Below the pieces are notes generated by a model. That model made no database searches. It saw only the letters and a program-made list of their open reading frames with translations, and had not been told where the DNA came from. Source: Acidovorax soli (lineage in GTDB: Bacteria; Pseudomonadota; Gammaproteobacteria; Burkholderiales; Burkholderiaceae_C). From it: a DNA stretch of 64,000 nucleotides. A program made the position numbers and the translations under genes. Positions 45,864-55,031 of this stretch are shown here, one piece after another (the stretch's first letter is position 1; every line of letters starts with the position of its first letter). Location of the stretch: assembly GCF_014207955.1 (NCBI RefSeq), contig NZ_JACHLK010000005.1:1-64000 (forward strand), written 5' to 3'.

Positions 45864-45897
45864 CATGGGCGCTGCCCGGCAGAGCTGGCTGTGAGAC

Positions 45898-46722
45898 TCA
45901 GTAGTCGGAGCCATAGGGCGACGGGGGCCGTGCGCGCGAGGTGGGGCCCGGGGCCGGTGCGGCTGGCGTGCTGCTGCCACCGCTGCCGCCAGGCGCTGCG
46001 GGGTAGCCGATCTGCCCGCTGCCGTCCTTGCTGCCCTTGCGCCCGGCGATCTGCCAGGCCGTGCGCTGGTCCACCAGCCGGGCCAGGAATTCGAGCTCCT
46101 CGTCCGTGTGGTTGATGGCGCCGGCCGGCGTCAGCATGCGGCCATTGCGCGGCGCCACCTCGGCCCAGAAGGCCTGGTGGTAGGAGGCCTGGCTGACGAC
46201 GGATTCGCCGCCGGCCGCAATGTCCACCGTGCCGTAGCAGTTGCAGAAGTAGCTGCGGAAATCCTGCTCGGGGAACACCTCGGCATACACTCCCGTGCCG
46301 CGGATGCCGGCCGTGGCCGTGGGCATGACCACCTGGCGCTCGCTGCCACGCCCCCAGACGCTGGCCACCGCGCCGGAGAGCACGCGCAGCACCTTCACTG
46401 CCGCCGGGGTCTCGCCTTCGAGGGCGATGCGGGTGTTCTGGCGCACCATGAAGGCGTCCTTGCCCACGGTGAAGACCACACTGGAGCCCGGCCCGGTCTC
46501 GACCCGGTCGCCGGGCGCAATGGCCTCGCCCGCGGCCAGGGCCTGGCCATTGCGCAGCACGTCGCCGCGCATCTCCACCACGTTGCGGCCCTGCTGCGCG
46601 TGCGCTGCGGTGAACCCGCCAGCGGCGGCCCAGGCTGCAGCCGCCTGCAGCAGGCTGCGCCGCTGGTACCAGGTGACTTCGTCCTCAGTGCGGCCCTGGA
46701 GCTGGTGCTGGCTGTTCGTCAT
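45898..46722 (-). CDS. FecR-domain periplasmic protein
   Basis: A 274-aa exported protein with a twin-arginine-like leader (YQRRSLLQAAAAWAAAGGFT, AHAQ cleavage). The FecR domain follows: GRNVVEMRGDVLRNGQALAA, a FTVGKDAFMVRQNTRIAL strand block, and VMPTATAGIRGTGVYAEV. A CNCYG segment and a Pro/Ser-rich tail follow. No ECF sigma factor or TonB receptor is near, so classic FecIR signalling is not supported. The ATG at 46722 has GGAGGAA upstream and lies 38 bases inside the BPSS1780-like gene, so the two are translationally linked. Confidence 0.85.
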   Translation of the reverse strand: MTNSQHQLQGRTEDEVTWYQRRSLLQAAAAWAAAGGFTAAHAQQGRNVVEMRGDVLRNGQALAAGEAIAPGDRVETGPGSSVVFTVGKDAFMVRQNTRIALEGETPAAVKVLRVLSGAVASVWGRGSERQVVMPTATAGIRGTGVYAEVFPEQDFRSYFCNCYGTVDIAAGGESVVSQASYHQAFWAEVAPRNGRMLTPAGAINHTDEELEFLARLVDQRTAWQIAGRKGSKDGSGQIGYPAAPGGSGGSSTPAAPAPGPTSRARPPSPYGSDY

Positions 46723-47518
46723 GGGATTCCTCCGATGAGGGTTTGGCAGGCGGTTGGAAGCAATCGCGGAAGGTGAAGACGATGGAGGTGAAGAACATCG
46801 CCGCCAGCACCATGGCCGTGCCGACCATGATGCCGCTGGCTGCGGACCCCAGTCCGAGCGCGAGCATGAGGCCCGAGGCCAGGGCCACGGCCACGCCGGC
46901 CATCAGGAACACGCCCATCCAGCCCAGGCCGAAGACGAGGAAGGCGCCGAAATTGCGCACGCAGGCCACCAGGCTGAAGAACAGGGCCTTCACCGGGGGG
47001 ATGCCATGCCAGTGCACCAGGCCTGGCGCGTGCCAGAAGGTCAGCGACAGCGGCAGGTAGAGCAGCATGGACAGCCACATCGCGGCCTGGAAGGCACCGT
47101 TTTCGGCCACCTCGCGCTTGAGCGGCGTACCGCCCAGGTAGACGCTGGCGAACAGGCCACCGTCGATCAGCGCCGACAGCCCCATGATGGAGAGAAAGCC
47201 CACGGCATACAGGGCGCCCAGCGTGAGCATGTCGCGCAGGCGCTGCTGGCCGGTGCGAAACGCCACCAGCAGCACGGCGGGCGTGGGAAAGCGGCCCATG
47301 GTGGTTTCTGCCGCCGCCACCATCATCGCCAGCGTGGCCGAGGGCAGCAGGGCCAGCGCGATGGCCGGGCCCACCAGGGGCACCAGGCTGGCCAGCGACA
47401 TGGCGGCCATGGTCATGAAGAACAACGCCGCCAGCGCCATGGGTTGGCGCCAGAACGACCGGATGCCGAGCTGTACCCAGGTCATGCCGGTGCGTGCGGG
47501 GACGATGTTGAGTTTCAT
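46685..47518 (-). CDS. BPSS1780-like inner-membrane protein
   Basis: A 277-aa protein with at least six hydrophobic segments (for example ALAALFFMTMAAMSLASLVP, LVPLVGPAIALALLPSATLA, FGAFLVFGLGWMGVFLMAGV). The start MKLNIVPARTGMTWVQLGIR and the repeated helix pairs match a widespread Burkholderiales family called BPSS1780, of unknown function. The ATG at 47518 is the first residue that fits the family; a longer upstream frame is rejected. It overlaps the FecR gene. Confidence 0.8.
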   Translation of the reverse strand: MKLNIVPARTGMTWVQLGIRSFWRQPMALAALFFMTMAAMSLASLVPLVGPAIALALLPSATLAMMVAAAETTMGRFPTPAVLLVAFRTGQQRLRDMLTLGALYAVGFLSIMGLSALIDGGLFASVYLGGTPLKREVAENGAFQAAMWLSMLLYLPLSLTFWHAPGLVHWHGIPPVKALFFSLVACVRNFGAFLVFGLGWMGVFLMAGVAVALASGLMLALGLGSAASGIMVGTAMVLAAMFFTSIVFTFRDCFQPPAKPSSEESHDEQPAPAPGPH

Positions 47519-47708
47519 GGGGACGGAGAAGGGCGGCTCTGGACAACGGCCCGTGTGCCCGGGCCTGGCGGATGGATGGCGAGACAGTGCCGAATTTACC
47601 CCAGCCCACCATGGCCGGGGCCGCATGGGGGCTTGCGAAAGTCCCCCGGGGCGTGACATTCCTCGCGGAATGCCGGTTCCGGGGCGGTTTTTCTGGGCAG
47701 CGCGCGGC

Positions 47709-48662
47709 TCAGCCGGCGTGCACGGGCTGTGCCACGCGGCCGCGCAGCACGCGCTCGAAGTGCGTCGGATCGTGCGGCTTGAGCATGGAGGCCTCGCGCG
47801 GCAGGTAGAAGTCCCACAGCCGCGAGATCCAGAAGCGCAGGGCGCCGGCGCGCAGCATGGCCGGCAGCAGCTCGCGTTCGGCGGCGGTGAGGGGGCGCAC
47901 GGCCTGGTAGGCGTCCAGCATCGCCCGTGCGCGTTCGGGGTCGTGGGCACCCGTGGGCAGGTCGATGCACCAGTCGTTCAGGCACACGGCCAGGTCGAAC
48001 AGCCAGGTGTCGACGCCGGCGAAGTAGAAATCGAAGAAGCCCGTGAGCTCCTCGCCGTCGAACATCACGTTGTCGCGGAACAGGTCGGCATGCACCGGCC
48101 CGGTGGGCAGGGCGGCGTAGGCGGACGAGGCCGCTACATGGTTCTGGTAGGCGAGTTCCGCGCGCAGCAGCGCCGCCTGGCTGGCGTCGATGTGGGGCAG
48201 CACCACGGGCACGGTCTCGTTCCACCAGGGCAGGCCGCGCAGGTTGGGCTGGTGGCGGTCGTAGTTGCGCCCGGCCAGGTGCATGCGCGCCAGCATGGCG
48301 CCCACGGCGGCGCAGTGCACCGGGCCGGGGGCCAGCTGGCTCTTGCCGCGCAGCTTGCTCACCACGGCGGCCGGCTTGCCGCACACCTTGTGCAGGATGT
48401 CGCCGCTTTTGTCGCCGCGCGGGTCGGGCACGGGCACGCCGCCGTGCGCCAGGTGCTTCATCAGGTGCAGGTAAAAGGGCAATTGCTCGGCCGTGAGGCG
48501 CTCGAACAGCGTGAGCACGAACTCGCCCTGGTCGCTGGTGAGGAAGTAGTTGGTGTTCTCGATCCCGCCTTCGATGCCGCGCAGCGCGACCAGCTCGCCG
48601 AGGTTCAGGCGGCGCAGCAGGGCGCGCGCCTCTTCATTGGAGACTTCAGTGAAAACGGCCAT
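47709..48662 (-). CDS. thrB: Homoserine kinase ThrB (APH-fold type)
   Basis: Phosphorylates homoserine in threonine biosynthesis. The 317-aa protein belongs to the aminoglycoside-phosphotransferase-fold homoserine kinases. It shows [24 protein letters not shown] (glycine loop and Lys region), the Brenner motif [15 protein letters not shown] and the metal-binding GFFDFYFAG. Length is normal. It lies between the membrane-protein gene and the DUF2782 gene on the minus strand. Confidence 0.94.
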   Translation of the reverse strand: MAVFTEVSNEEARALLRRLNLGELVALRGIEGGIENTNYFLTSDQGEFVLTLFERLTAEQLPFYLHLMKHLAHGGVPVPDPRGDKSGDILHKVCGKPAAVVSKLRGKSQLAPGPVHCAAVGAMLARMHLAGRNYDRHQPNLRGLPWWNETVPVVLPHIDASQAALLRAELAYQNHVAASSAYAALPTGPVHADLFRDNVMFDGEELTGFFDFYFAGVDTWLFDLAVCLNDWCIDLPTGAHDPERARAMLDAYQAVRPLTAAERELLPAMLRAGALRFWISRLWDFYLPREASMLKPHDPTHFERVLRGRVAQPVHAG

Positions 48663-48751
48663 CGCTCAGCGGGGAAAGTGCGGGAAGGAGAAGGAAGAAG
48701 GGGCGGAACAGGGCGTGCGGCGCGCAGGCGCGCGCGGACACGGAGCGGGGC

Positions 48752-49111
48752 TCAGAACTTCAGGACGTTCCAGACCCGGGGGGCGGTGTTGGTCTCGGCG
48801 CCGTTCAGGGCGCCGGTGCGGCCGCGCGCGCCGTCGGGCGACTGCACTTCGTAGCTGGGCATGTTGCCGGCCTTGGGCTGCACGTTGATGCTCTGCGTCT
48901 GGCCGCCCACGCGCAGTTCGTCGACGCGGCTGCCCGCATCCTCGATCTGGATGCGTTCGGTGCGCTGGTTGGTGCGCCCGGACAGGGGCTCGGGCGTGGT
49001 CAGTGCCTCGGCGGGCCGGGGGGTGCCCGCAGGGGCATTCTGGCCCGGGGTCTGGGCCAGTACGGGGCCGCCAGCCAGGGCCAGCAGCAGGGAGAGGTGA
49101 ACAGCGCGCAT
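48752..49111 (-). CDS. DUF2782 exported protein
   Basis: A 119-aa protein with a signal peptide (MRAVHLSLLLALAGGPVLAQ) and a mature part with RIQIEDAGSRVDELRVGGQ and SINVQPKAGNMPSYEV, typical of DUF2782. The family is often found beside polA in Burkholderiales. Function unknown. The gene is divergent from polA, with 66 bases between starts. A 1106-aa frame that extends upstream of it runs antisense through polA and is an artefact. Confidence 0.82.
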   Translation of the reverse strand: MRAVHLSLLLALAGGPVLAQTPGQNAPAGTPRPAEALTTPEPLSGRTNQRTERIQIEDAGSRVDELRVGGQTQSINVQPKAGNMPSYEVQSPDGARGRTGALNGAETNTAPRVWNVLKF

Positions 49112-49177
49112 GGGCCGATTGTAGAGCGCGCCGCGCCAGGGTACTGCGGGTGCCCTGGCCGTGCACAATGGCTCCCC

Positions 49178-52000
49178 ATGAGCAATAAAAAGACCCTGGT
49201 GCTGGTGGACGGCTCCAGCTACCTGTACCGCGCCTTCCACGCCATGCCCGACCTGCGGGCCGTGCCAGGCGACCCCACGAGCGCGGCCACGGGCGCCATC
49301 CGCGGCATGATCAACATGATGCAGGCCCTGCGCAAGGAAGTGCACGCCGACTATGCGGCCTGCATCTTCGATGCCAGCGGCCCGACCTTCCGCGACGCGA
49401 TCTACCCCGAGTACAAGGCGCAGCGCGCGCCCATGCCCGACGACCTGCGCACCCAGATCGACCCCATCCACGAGGTGGTGCGCATGCTGGGCTGGACGGT
49501 GCTGGCGATTCCCGGCGTGGAGGCCGACGACGTGATCGGCACCCTGGCCGTGACGGCCGCACAGCAGGGCATCGAAGTCATCGTGAGCAGCGGCGACAAG
49601 GACCTGTCGCAACTGGTGGACGAGCACATCACCATCATCGACACCATGAACGGCAAGCGCCGCGACGTGGCCGGCGTGACGGCCGAGTTCGGCGTGCCCC
49701 CGCACCTGATGGTGGACTACCAGACCCTGGTGGGTGATACCGTGGACAACGTGCCCGGCGTGCCCAAGGTGGGCCCCAAGACGGCCGCCAAGTGGCTCAT
49801 GGAATACGGCTCGCTCGCCGAACTCGTGGCGCGCGCCGGTGAGATCAAGGGCGTGGCCGGCGAGAACCTGCGCAACACGCTGGACTGGCTGCCCACGGGA
49901 CGCCAGCTGGTCACCATCAAGACCGACTGCGACCTGGCCGAGCATGTCGCGGGCCTGCCCGCGCTCGACGCCATGGCCATGGGCGAGCAGCAGGTCGATG
50001 GCCTGCGCAACTTCTATGAGAAGTACGGCTTCAAGGGCCTGGCGCGCGCGCTGGGCGCGGCGGCCGAGCCGGCCGCCGCCGCAGAAGCCGCCCCGGCCGC
50101 ACGCAAGAAGGCCGGCGACACCGACACCGCCGACCTGTTCGCCGAGCCCGCGGCGCAGGGGGAGGCCGCTGCTGCCGCCGCCGTGGCACCGGCACCCAAG
50201 GGGCGCTATGACACCATCCTGACCTGGGACGAGTTCGACCGCTGGCTGGCCACCCTGCACGTGGCGCCGCTCACGGCCCTGGACACCGAGACCACTTCGC
50301 TCGACGAGATGCGCGCCGAGATCGTGGGCATCAGCTTCAGCGTGGAGCCCGGTGCCGCGGCCTATGTTCCGCTGCGCCACGAAGGGCCCGAGGCCCCGGC
50401 GCAACTGCCCATCGACGAGGTGCTGGCACGCCTCAAGCCCTGGCTCGAAGACCCGCGCCACCACAAGCTGGGCCAGCACACCAAGTACGACCGCCATGTG
50501 TTCGCCAACCACGGCATCGAGGTGCAGGGCTATGTGCACGACACCATGCTGCAAAGCTATGTGCTCGAAGTGCACAAGCCGCACGGCCTGGCCAGCCTGG
50601 CCGACCGCCACCTGGGGCGCAGCGGCATCAGTTACGAAGACCTGTGCGGCAAGGGCGCGCACCAGATCCCGTTTGCCCAGGTCGATGTGGCCAAGGCCGC
50701 CGAATACTCCTGCGAGGACTCCGACCAGACGCTGGACGTGCACAAGGCCCTGTGGCCCCTGCTCGAAGCCAATGAGAAGCTGAGCGCCATCTACGCGCTG
50801 GAAATGGCCAGCAGCGAGGCCCTCTACCGCATCGAGCGCAACGGCGTGCTGATCGATGCGCCCACGCTGGCCAACCAGAGCCACGAGCTGGGCCAGCGCA
50901 TCCTGCAGCTCGAAACCGAGGCCTACGAGATCGCCGGCCAGCCCTTCAACCTGAGCAGCCCCAAGCAGCTCGGTGAGATCTTCTTCGACAAGCTTGGCAT
51001 GCCCGTGGTCAAGAAGACCGCCACCGGCGCGCGCAGCACCGACGAAGAGGTGCTGGAAAAGCTGGCCGAGGACTACCCGCTGCCCGCCAAGCTGCTGGAG
51101 CACCGCAGCCTGGTCAAGCTCAAGGGCACCTACACCGACAAGCTGGCCCTGCTGGCGCTGCCGCGCACCGGCCGGGTGCACACCCACTACGCGCAGGCCG
51201 TGGCCGTTACGGGCCGGTTGTCGAGCAACGACCCCAACCTGCAGAACATCCCCATCCGCACGCCCGAAGGCCGGCGCGTGCGCGAGGCCTTCGTGGCGCC
51301 CGCGGGCAGCGTGATCGCGAGTGCCGACTACTCGCAGATCGAGCTGCGCATCATGGCCCACATCAGCGGCGACCAGTCGCTGCTGCACGCCTTCCATGCC
51401 GGGCTGGACGTGCACCGCGCCACCGCGGCCGAGGTCTTTGGCGTGGCGGTGGACCAGGTCACGAGCGAGCAGCGCCGCTATGCCAAGGTCATCAACTTCG
51501 GGCTGATCTACGGCATGAGCAGCTTCGGCCTGGCCAAGAACCTGGGCATCGAGACCAAGGCCGCGGCCGCCTACATCGACAAGTACTTCCAGCGCTACCC
51601 CGGCGTCAAGCAGTACATGGACGAGACCAAGGCCGCCGCCAAGTCCATGGGCTATGTGGAGACCGTGTTCGGCCGGCGCCTGTACCTGCCCGAGATCAAC
51701 TCGCCCAACGGCCCGCGCCGCAGCGGCGCCGAGCGCGCGGCCATCAACGCCCCCATGCAGGGCACGGCGGCCGATTTGATCAAGATGGCCATGGTGGCGG
51801 TGCAAAAGGAACTCGACGCGCACAAGCCCCAGGTCAAGATGATCATGCAGGTGCACGACGAACTGGTGTTCGAGCTGCCCGAGGGCGAGGTGGACTGGGT
51901 GCGCAGCCACATTCCGCGCCTCATGGCCGAGGTGGCGTCGCTCAAGGTGCCGCTGCTGGCCGAGGTCGGCGTGGGCCCCAACTGGGACAAAGCCCACTGA
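49178..52000 (+). CDS. polA: DNA polymerase I
   Basis: Repair and Okazaki-fragment polymerase of 940 aa. The N-terminal 5' nuclease (LVLVDGSSYLYRAFHA, IPGVEADDVIGTLA, VGDTVDNVPGVPKVGPKTA) is followed by an Ala-rich linker. Next is an intact-looking 3'-5' exonuclease (LTALDTETTSLDEM, HNLGQH-type KLGQHTKYDRHVF, YSCEDSDQTLDVH). Last is the polymerase domain: motif A ASADYSQIELRIMAHISG, motif B RRYAKVINFGLIYGMS, motif C MQVHDELVFE. The ATG at 49178 gives the normal N-terminus. Confidence 0.97.
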   Translation: MSNKKTLVLVDGSSYLYRAFHAMPDLRAVPGDPTSAATGAIRGMINMMQALRKEVHADYAACIFDASGPTFRDAIYPEYKAQRAPMPDDLRTQIDPIHEVVRMLGWTVLAIPGVEADDVIGTLAVTAAQQGIEVIVSSGDKDLSQLVDEHITIIDTMNGKRRDVAGVTAEFGVPPHLMVDYQTLVGDTVDNVPGVPKVGPKTAAKWLMEYGSLAELVARAGEIKGVAGENLRNTLDWLPTGRQLVTIKTDCDLAEHVAGLPALDAMAMGEQQVDGLRNFYEKYGFKGLARALGAAAEPAAAAEAAPAARKKAGDTDTADLFAEPAAQGEAAAAAAVAPAPKGRYDTILTWDEFDRWLATLHVAPLTALDTETTSLDEMRAEIVGISFSVEPGAAAYVPLRHEGPEAPAQLPIDEVLARLKPWLEDPRHHKLGQHTKYDRHVFANHGIEVQGYVHDTMLQSYVLEVHKPHGLASLADRHLGRSGISYEDLCGKGAHQIPFAQVDVAKAAEYSCEDSDQTLDVHKALWPLLEANEKLSAIYALEMASSEALYRIERNGVLIDAPTLANQSHELGQRILQLETEAYEIAGQPFNLSSPKQLGEIFFDKLGMPVVKKTATGARSTDEEVLEKLAEDYPLPAKLLEHRSLVKLKGTYTDKLALLALPRTGRVHTHYAQAVAVTGRLSSNDPNLQNIPIRTPEGRRVREAFVAPAGSVIASADYSQIELRIMAHISGDQSLLHAFHAGLDVHRATAAEVFGVAVDQVTSEQRRYAKVINFGLIYGMSSFGLAKNLGIETKAAAAYIDKYFQRYPGVKQYMDETKAAAKSMGYVETVFGRRLYLPEINSPNGPRRSGAERAAINAPMQGTAADLIKMAMVAVQKELDAHKPQVKMIMQVHDELVFELPEGEVDWVRSHIPRLMAEVASLKVPLLAEVGVGPNWDKAH

Positions 52001-52005
52001 GGACA

Positions 52006-52111
52006 ACCCCCTGAGTCGCTTCGCGCCTTCTCCCTTCTCTCGAATGGCTGCGCCATTCGGGAAGGGGGACACCGCCAGCGCGGCGGGGCGGCCCTTGCGC
52101 GGCGGTCCTGG
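52006..52111 (+). repeat. Intergenic repeat copy A, downstream of polA
   Basis: About 106 bases starting 6 bases after the polA stop, similar in order and ends to copy B at 57961-58064: both open with ACCCCCTGAG and share an identical 28-base GC-rich block near the end. In the middle an 8-bp hairpin with a TGC loop (CGAATGGC/GCCATTCG) replaces a different stem in copy B. Confidence 0.75.
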
Positions 52112-52201
52112 CTTGGGCAGCGCCAGTATTGTCGGCCGCAGGCCCTATGACCTGCGAGAGGCGTTTGCATGTCTGGCCCGTTCATTGCAAGGTAGGAAGC
52201 C

Positions 52202-53131
52202 ATGCGCCTGCGCCACATCGAAGTCTTCAACGCCGTGATGCTCACCGGCAGCGTGAGCGCTGCCGCGCGGCTCATCAACGTCACCCAGCCGGCCGTGAGC
52301 CGCATCCTGGCCCATGCGGAGCTGCAGCTCGGCTTTGCGCTGTTCCACCGGCTCAAGGGCCGGCTGGTGCCGACCACCGAGGCGCAGACCCTGTACCCGC
52401 ACATCGAGCGCCTGTTCGCCCAGCTCGACGACGTGCAGCGCCTGGCCGCCAGCCTCAAGGGCGACCGGCGCGAAGGCTCGCTGCACATCCTGACCGTGCT
52501 GGCGCTGAGCTACGAGGTGCTGCCACGTGCGCTGCGCAGCTTCCGTGCGCTGCACCCCGATGTGGACGTGACCATCGACGCGCTGCACTCGCCCCAGATC
52601 ATCTCGGCCCTGGTGCTGCAGGAGGCGGACGTGGGCTTTGTGTTCAGCTCCATTGCCCACCCCTCGCTGAGCCAGGAGCTGATTGCCGACGGCTACATGG
52701 TCTGCGTGGCGCCCAAGGGCCTGCTGGCGCCGCCACTGGTGCAGGCCGGCTGCGTGCACCTCACGGACCTGGCGGACACGCCGGTGGTGCGCCTGGATGT
52801 GCGCGATCCCATCGGCACCGTCATGGGCCATGCCTGCCGCGAGGCCGGCGTGGGCCTGCGCACGGCCATCACGGTGCAGACCTACCACGCCGCGCTGGCC
52901 CTGGCGCAGCACGGCCATGGCGTGGCGCTGGTCGATGCCTGCACGGCCGCCTCGGCCGACCGCAGCCAGGTGGACGTGCTGGCCCTGGCGCCGCACATCC
53001 CCGTGCCCATCCAGTCGCTGCGCACCGTCAACCGGCCGGCCTCGCTGTTGGCCAGCGCCATGGCCACCTGCATGCGCCAGGCCGTGGCCGAGACCATGGC
53101 CAGCAAGGCGCTGCCGGCTCCCCGACCGTGA
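52202..53131 (+). CDS. LysR-type transcriptional regulator
   Basis: A 309-aa regulator. Its N-terminal helix-turn-helix reads MRLRHIEVFNAVMLTGSVSA, then AARLINVTQPAVSRILAHAE. The remainder is a LysR effector domain (LHILTVLALSYEVLPRALRS). This form resembles OccR/NocR-type and other amino-acid-responsive LysR proteins. It lies just upstream of two amino-acid-type binding proteins and a racemase on the same strand, so control of their uptake or metabolism is likely but unproved. Confidence 0.9.
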   Translation: MRLRHIEVFNAVMLTGSVSAAARLINVTQPAVSRILAHAELQLGFALFHRLKGRLVPTTEAQTLYPHIERLFAQLDDVQRLAASLKGDRREGSLHILTVLALSYEVLPRALRSFRALHPDVDVTIDALHSPQIISALVLQEADVGFVFSSIAHPSLSQELIADGYMVCVAPKGLLAPPLVQAGCVHLTDLADTPVVRLDVRDPIGTVMGHACREAGVGLRTAITVQTYHAALALAQHGHGVALVDACTAASADRSQVDVLALAPHIPVPIQSLRTVNRPASLLASAMATCMRQAVAETMASKALPAPRP

Positions 53132-53269
53132 TCGGAGGGGGCAGGCGGCCCCCATAACTTTCCGGCATGGCCCACCCGGAGAAATGAATTGTTCAAGGCG
53201 GCGCTGAATTTCTACAGTGCACCCACGCCTTTCCATTCCATTTCTTTTCTCCGTCGCAAAGGGAACCCC

Positions 53270-54160
53270 ATGCCAACCTCCGCCGCCGCCCGTGCCACCC
53301 TGCTGGCCGCCTGCCTGCTCGCCTGCTGCGCCGCCCAGGCCGATACGCTCAAGAAGGTCGCCGACACCGGCAAGATCACGCTGGCCTACCGCGAATCGTC
53401 CGTTCCCTTCAGCTACCTGGCCGGCCCCGGCCAGCCCGTGGGCTTTGCGGTGGACATCGCGAGCGCCGTGGCCGACGCCGTCAAGAAGCGCCTGAACAAC
53501 CCCGCGATCAAGGTCGAGCTGCAGCCCGTGACCTCGCTCAACCGCATTCCCCTGGTGCAGAACGGCACGGTGGACCTGGAATGCGGCTCCACCACCAACA
53601 ACACGGTGCGCGGCAAGGACGTGCAGTTCGCCACCAACTACTTCTACACCGGCACCCGCCTGCTGGCCAAGAAGAGCTCGGGCATCAAGGGCTTTGGCGA
53701 CATGGCCAAGCGCAAGCTGTCCACCACCTCGGGCACCACCAACGCCCAGGTGGTGCGCAAGTACGACCGCGACAACAAGCTGGAGATGGAGATGCTCATG
53801 GGCAAGGACCATGAGGACTCGATGCTGCTGGTCGAGACCGGCCGGGCCGAGGCCTTTGCCATGGACGACATCCTGCTCTACGGGCTCATGGCCAATGCGC
53901 GCAACCCGGCCGAGTGGGAGGTGGTGGGCGAAGCCCTGCAGGTCGAGCCCTATGCCTGCATGCTGCGCAAGGACGACCCGCAGTTCCAGGCCCTGGTCAA
54001 TGGCGTCATCGGCGGCATGATGAAGTCCGGCGAGTTCGAGAAGCTCTACACCAAGTGGTTCATGTCGCCGATCGCGCCGCGCGGCCAGAACCTCAGGCTG
54101 CCCATGGGCAAGGAGCTGCGCGACAACCTCACGGCCCAGAGCGACAAGCCGGCCGTCTGA
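53270..54160 (+). CDS. Amino acid ABC transporter substrate-binding protein (GltI-like)
   Basis: Periplasmic binding protein of 296 aa in the glutamate/aspartate (GltI) group. A signal peptide (ARATLLAACLLACCAAQADT) is followed by ITLAYRESSVPFSYLAGPGQ, VDLECGSTTNNTVRGKDVQF and AFAMDDILLYGLMAN, blocks typical of GltI. No permease or ATPase gene is present in the window. A second, related binding protein lies beyond the racemase gene. The ATG at 53270 has GGGAAC 5 bases upstream. Confidence 0.92.
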   Translation: MPTSAAARATLLAACLLACCAAQADTLKKVADTGKITLAYRESSVPFSYLAGPGQPVGFAVDIASAVADAVKKRLNNPAIKVELQPVTSLNRIPLVQNGTVDLECGSTTNNTVRGKDVQFATNYFYTGTRLLAKKSSGIKGFGDMAKRKLSTTSGTTNAQVVRKYDRDNKLEMEMLMGKDHEDSMLLVETGRAEAFAMDDILLYGLMANARNPAEWEVVGEALQVEPYACMLRKDDPQFQALVNGVIGGMMKSGEFEKLYTKWFMSPIAPRGQNLRLPMGKELRDNLTAQSDKPAV

Positions 54161-54175
54161 ATGGAGCCACCGAGC

Positions 54176-54949
54176 ATGTTGATGGCACCGCTTCGCCCCG
54201 CCACGCAGACCGTGGGCATCCTGGGCGGCATGGGGCCCGCGGCGGGCGCGGACTTCGCGCGCCTGTTCGTCGAGGCCTGCAGCGAGCGCATGGTGCAACT
54301 GGGCATTCCCGTGCACGACCAGGCCTACCCCGAGCACTGGCTGGCCCAGGTGCCCATTCCGGACCGCACAGCCGCGCTGGACGACACCCGGGCGGGCGCG
54401 CACCAGCCCGCCGAGCCGCTGCTGCAGGCCACCGGGCGGCTGGCGGCCCTGGGCGCGCGCGCCGTGGCCATTGCCTGCAACACGGCCCATGCCTGGCATG
54501 GCCTGCTGCAGCAGCGCTTTCCGCAACTGGTGGTGCTGCACGGCGTGCAGGAGGTGGTGGCCCGCCTGGCCGCACGCCAGGTGGGCAGCGTGGGCCTGCT
54601 GGCCACGCGCGGCGCCTACGATGCCGGCCTGTACCAGGGCGAACTCGAGCGCGCGGGCATCACTTGCCACCTGCCCACCGAGGACGAACGCGAGCGCCTC
54701 ATGCAGGGCATCTACGACGGCGTGAAGGCCGGCAACTACGTGCTGGCGCGCCAGCGCTTCGAGTCGGTGGCCTTGGCACTGCAGCAGCGCCATGGCGTGG
54801 CCACCCTGGTCATGGGCTGCACCGAGATCCCGCTGGCGCTGTCCGAGGGCGGCCGCCTGCCCGGCCTGGCGCTGGTCAACCCCTCGGCCGTGCTGGCTGC
54901 TGCGCTGGCGCGGCAGGCCTATCTGGACGCGGTGCCCGCGGCCACGTGA
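54176..54949 (+). CDS. Aspartate/glutamate racemase family protein
   Basis: Cofactor-independent amino acid racemase family protein of about 257 aa. It has VGILGGMGPAAGADFARLF at the N-terminus and the two catalytic-Cys regions AIACNTAHAWH and LVMGCTEIPLAL. The ATG at 54176 is preferred because GGAG lies 9 bases upstream. Another ATG at 54161, directly after the previous stop, would add 5 residues. Between two amino acid binding proteins it may convert an imported D- or L-amino acid. A 25-bp direct repeat spans its stop codon. Confidence 0.9.
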   Translation: MLMAPLRPATQTVGILGGMGPAAGADFARLFVEACSERMVQLGIPVHDQAYPEHWLAQVPIPDRTAALDDTRAGAHQPAEPLLQATGRLAALGARAVAIACNTAHAWHGLLQQRFPQLVVLHGVQEVVARLAARQVGSVGLLATRGAYDAGLYQGELERAGITCHLPTEDERERLMQGIYDGVKAGNYVLARQRFESVALALQQRHGVATLVMGCTEIPLALSEGGRLPGLALVNPSAVLAAALARQAYLDAVPAAT

Positions 54950-54982
54950 TTGTTGTTGACGCGGTGCCCGCGGCCACGTGAT
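54926..54982. repeat. Tandem 25-bp direct repeat at the racemase stop
   Basis: Two identical 25-base copies (54926-54950 and 54958-54982) with a 32-base period. The first copy contains the last codons and stop of the racemase gene; the second lies in the spacer. It looks like a recent local duplication. Confidence 0.85.
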
Positions 54983-55031
54983 CGGCTGCGGGCCATGCGC
55001 CCGCAGCGCTTTTCCTCCAAGGAGTTCGACC

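Noticed and set aside
49112..52072. 1106-codon minus-strand frame antisense to polA
   Set aside because: Only its last 119 codons (48752-49111) form a real gene (DUF2782). The rest is shadow of polA.
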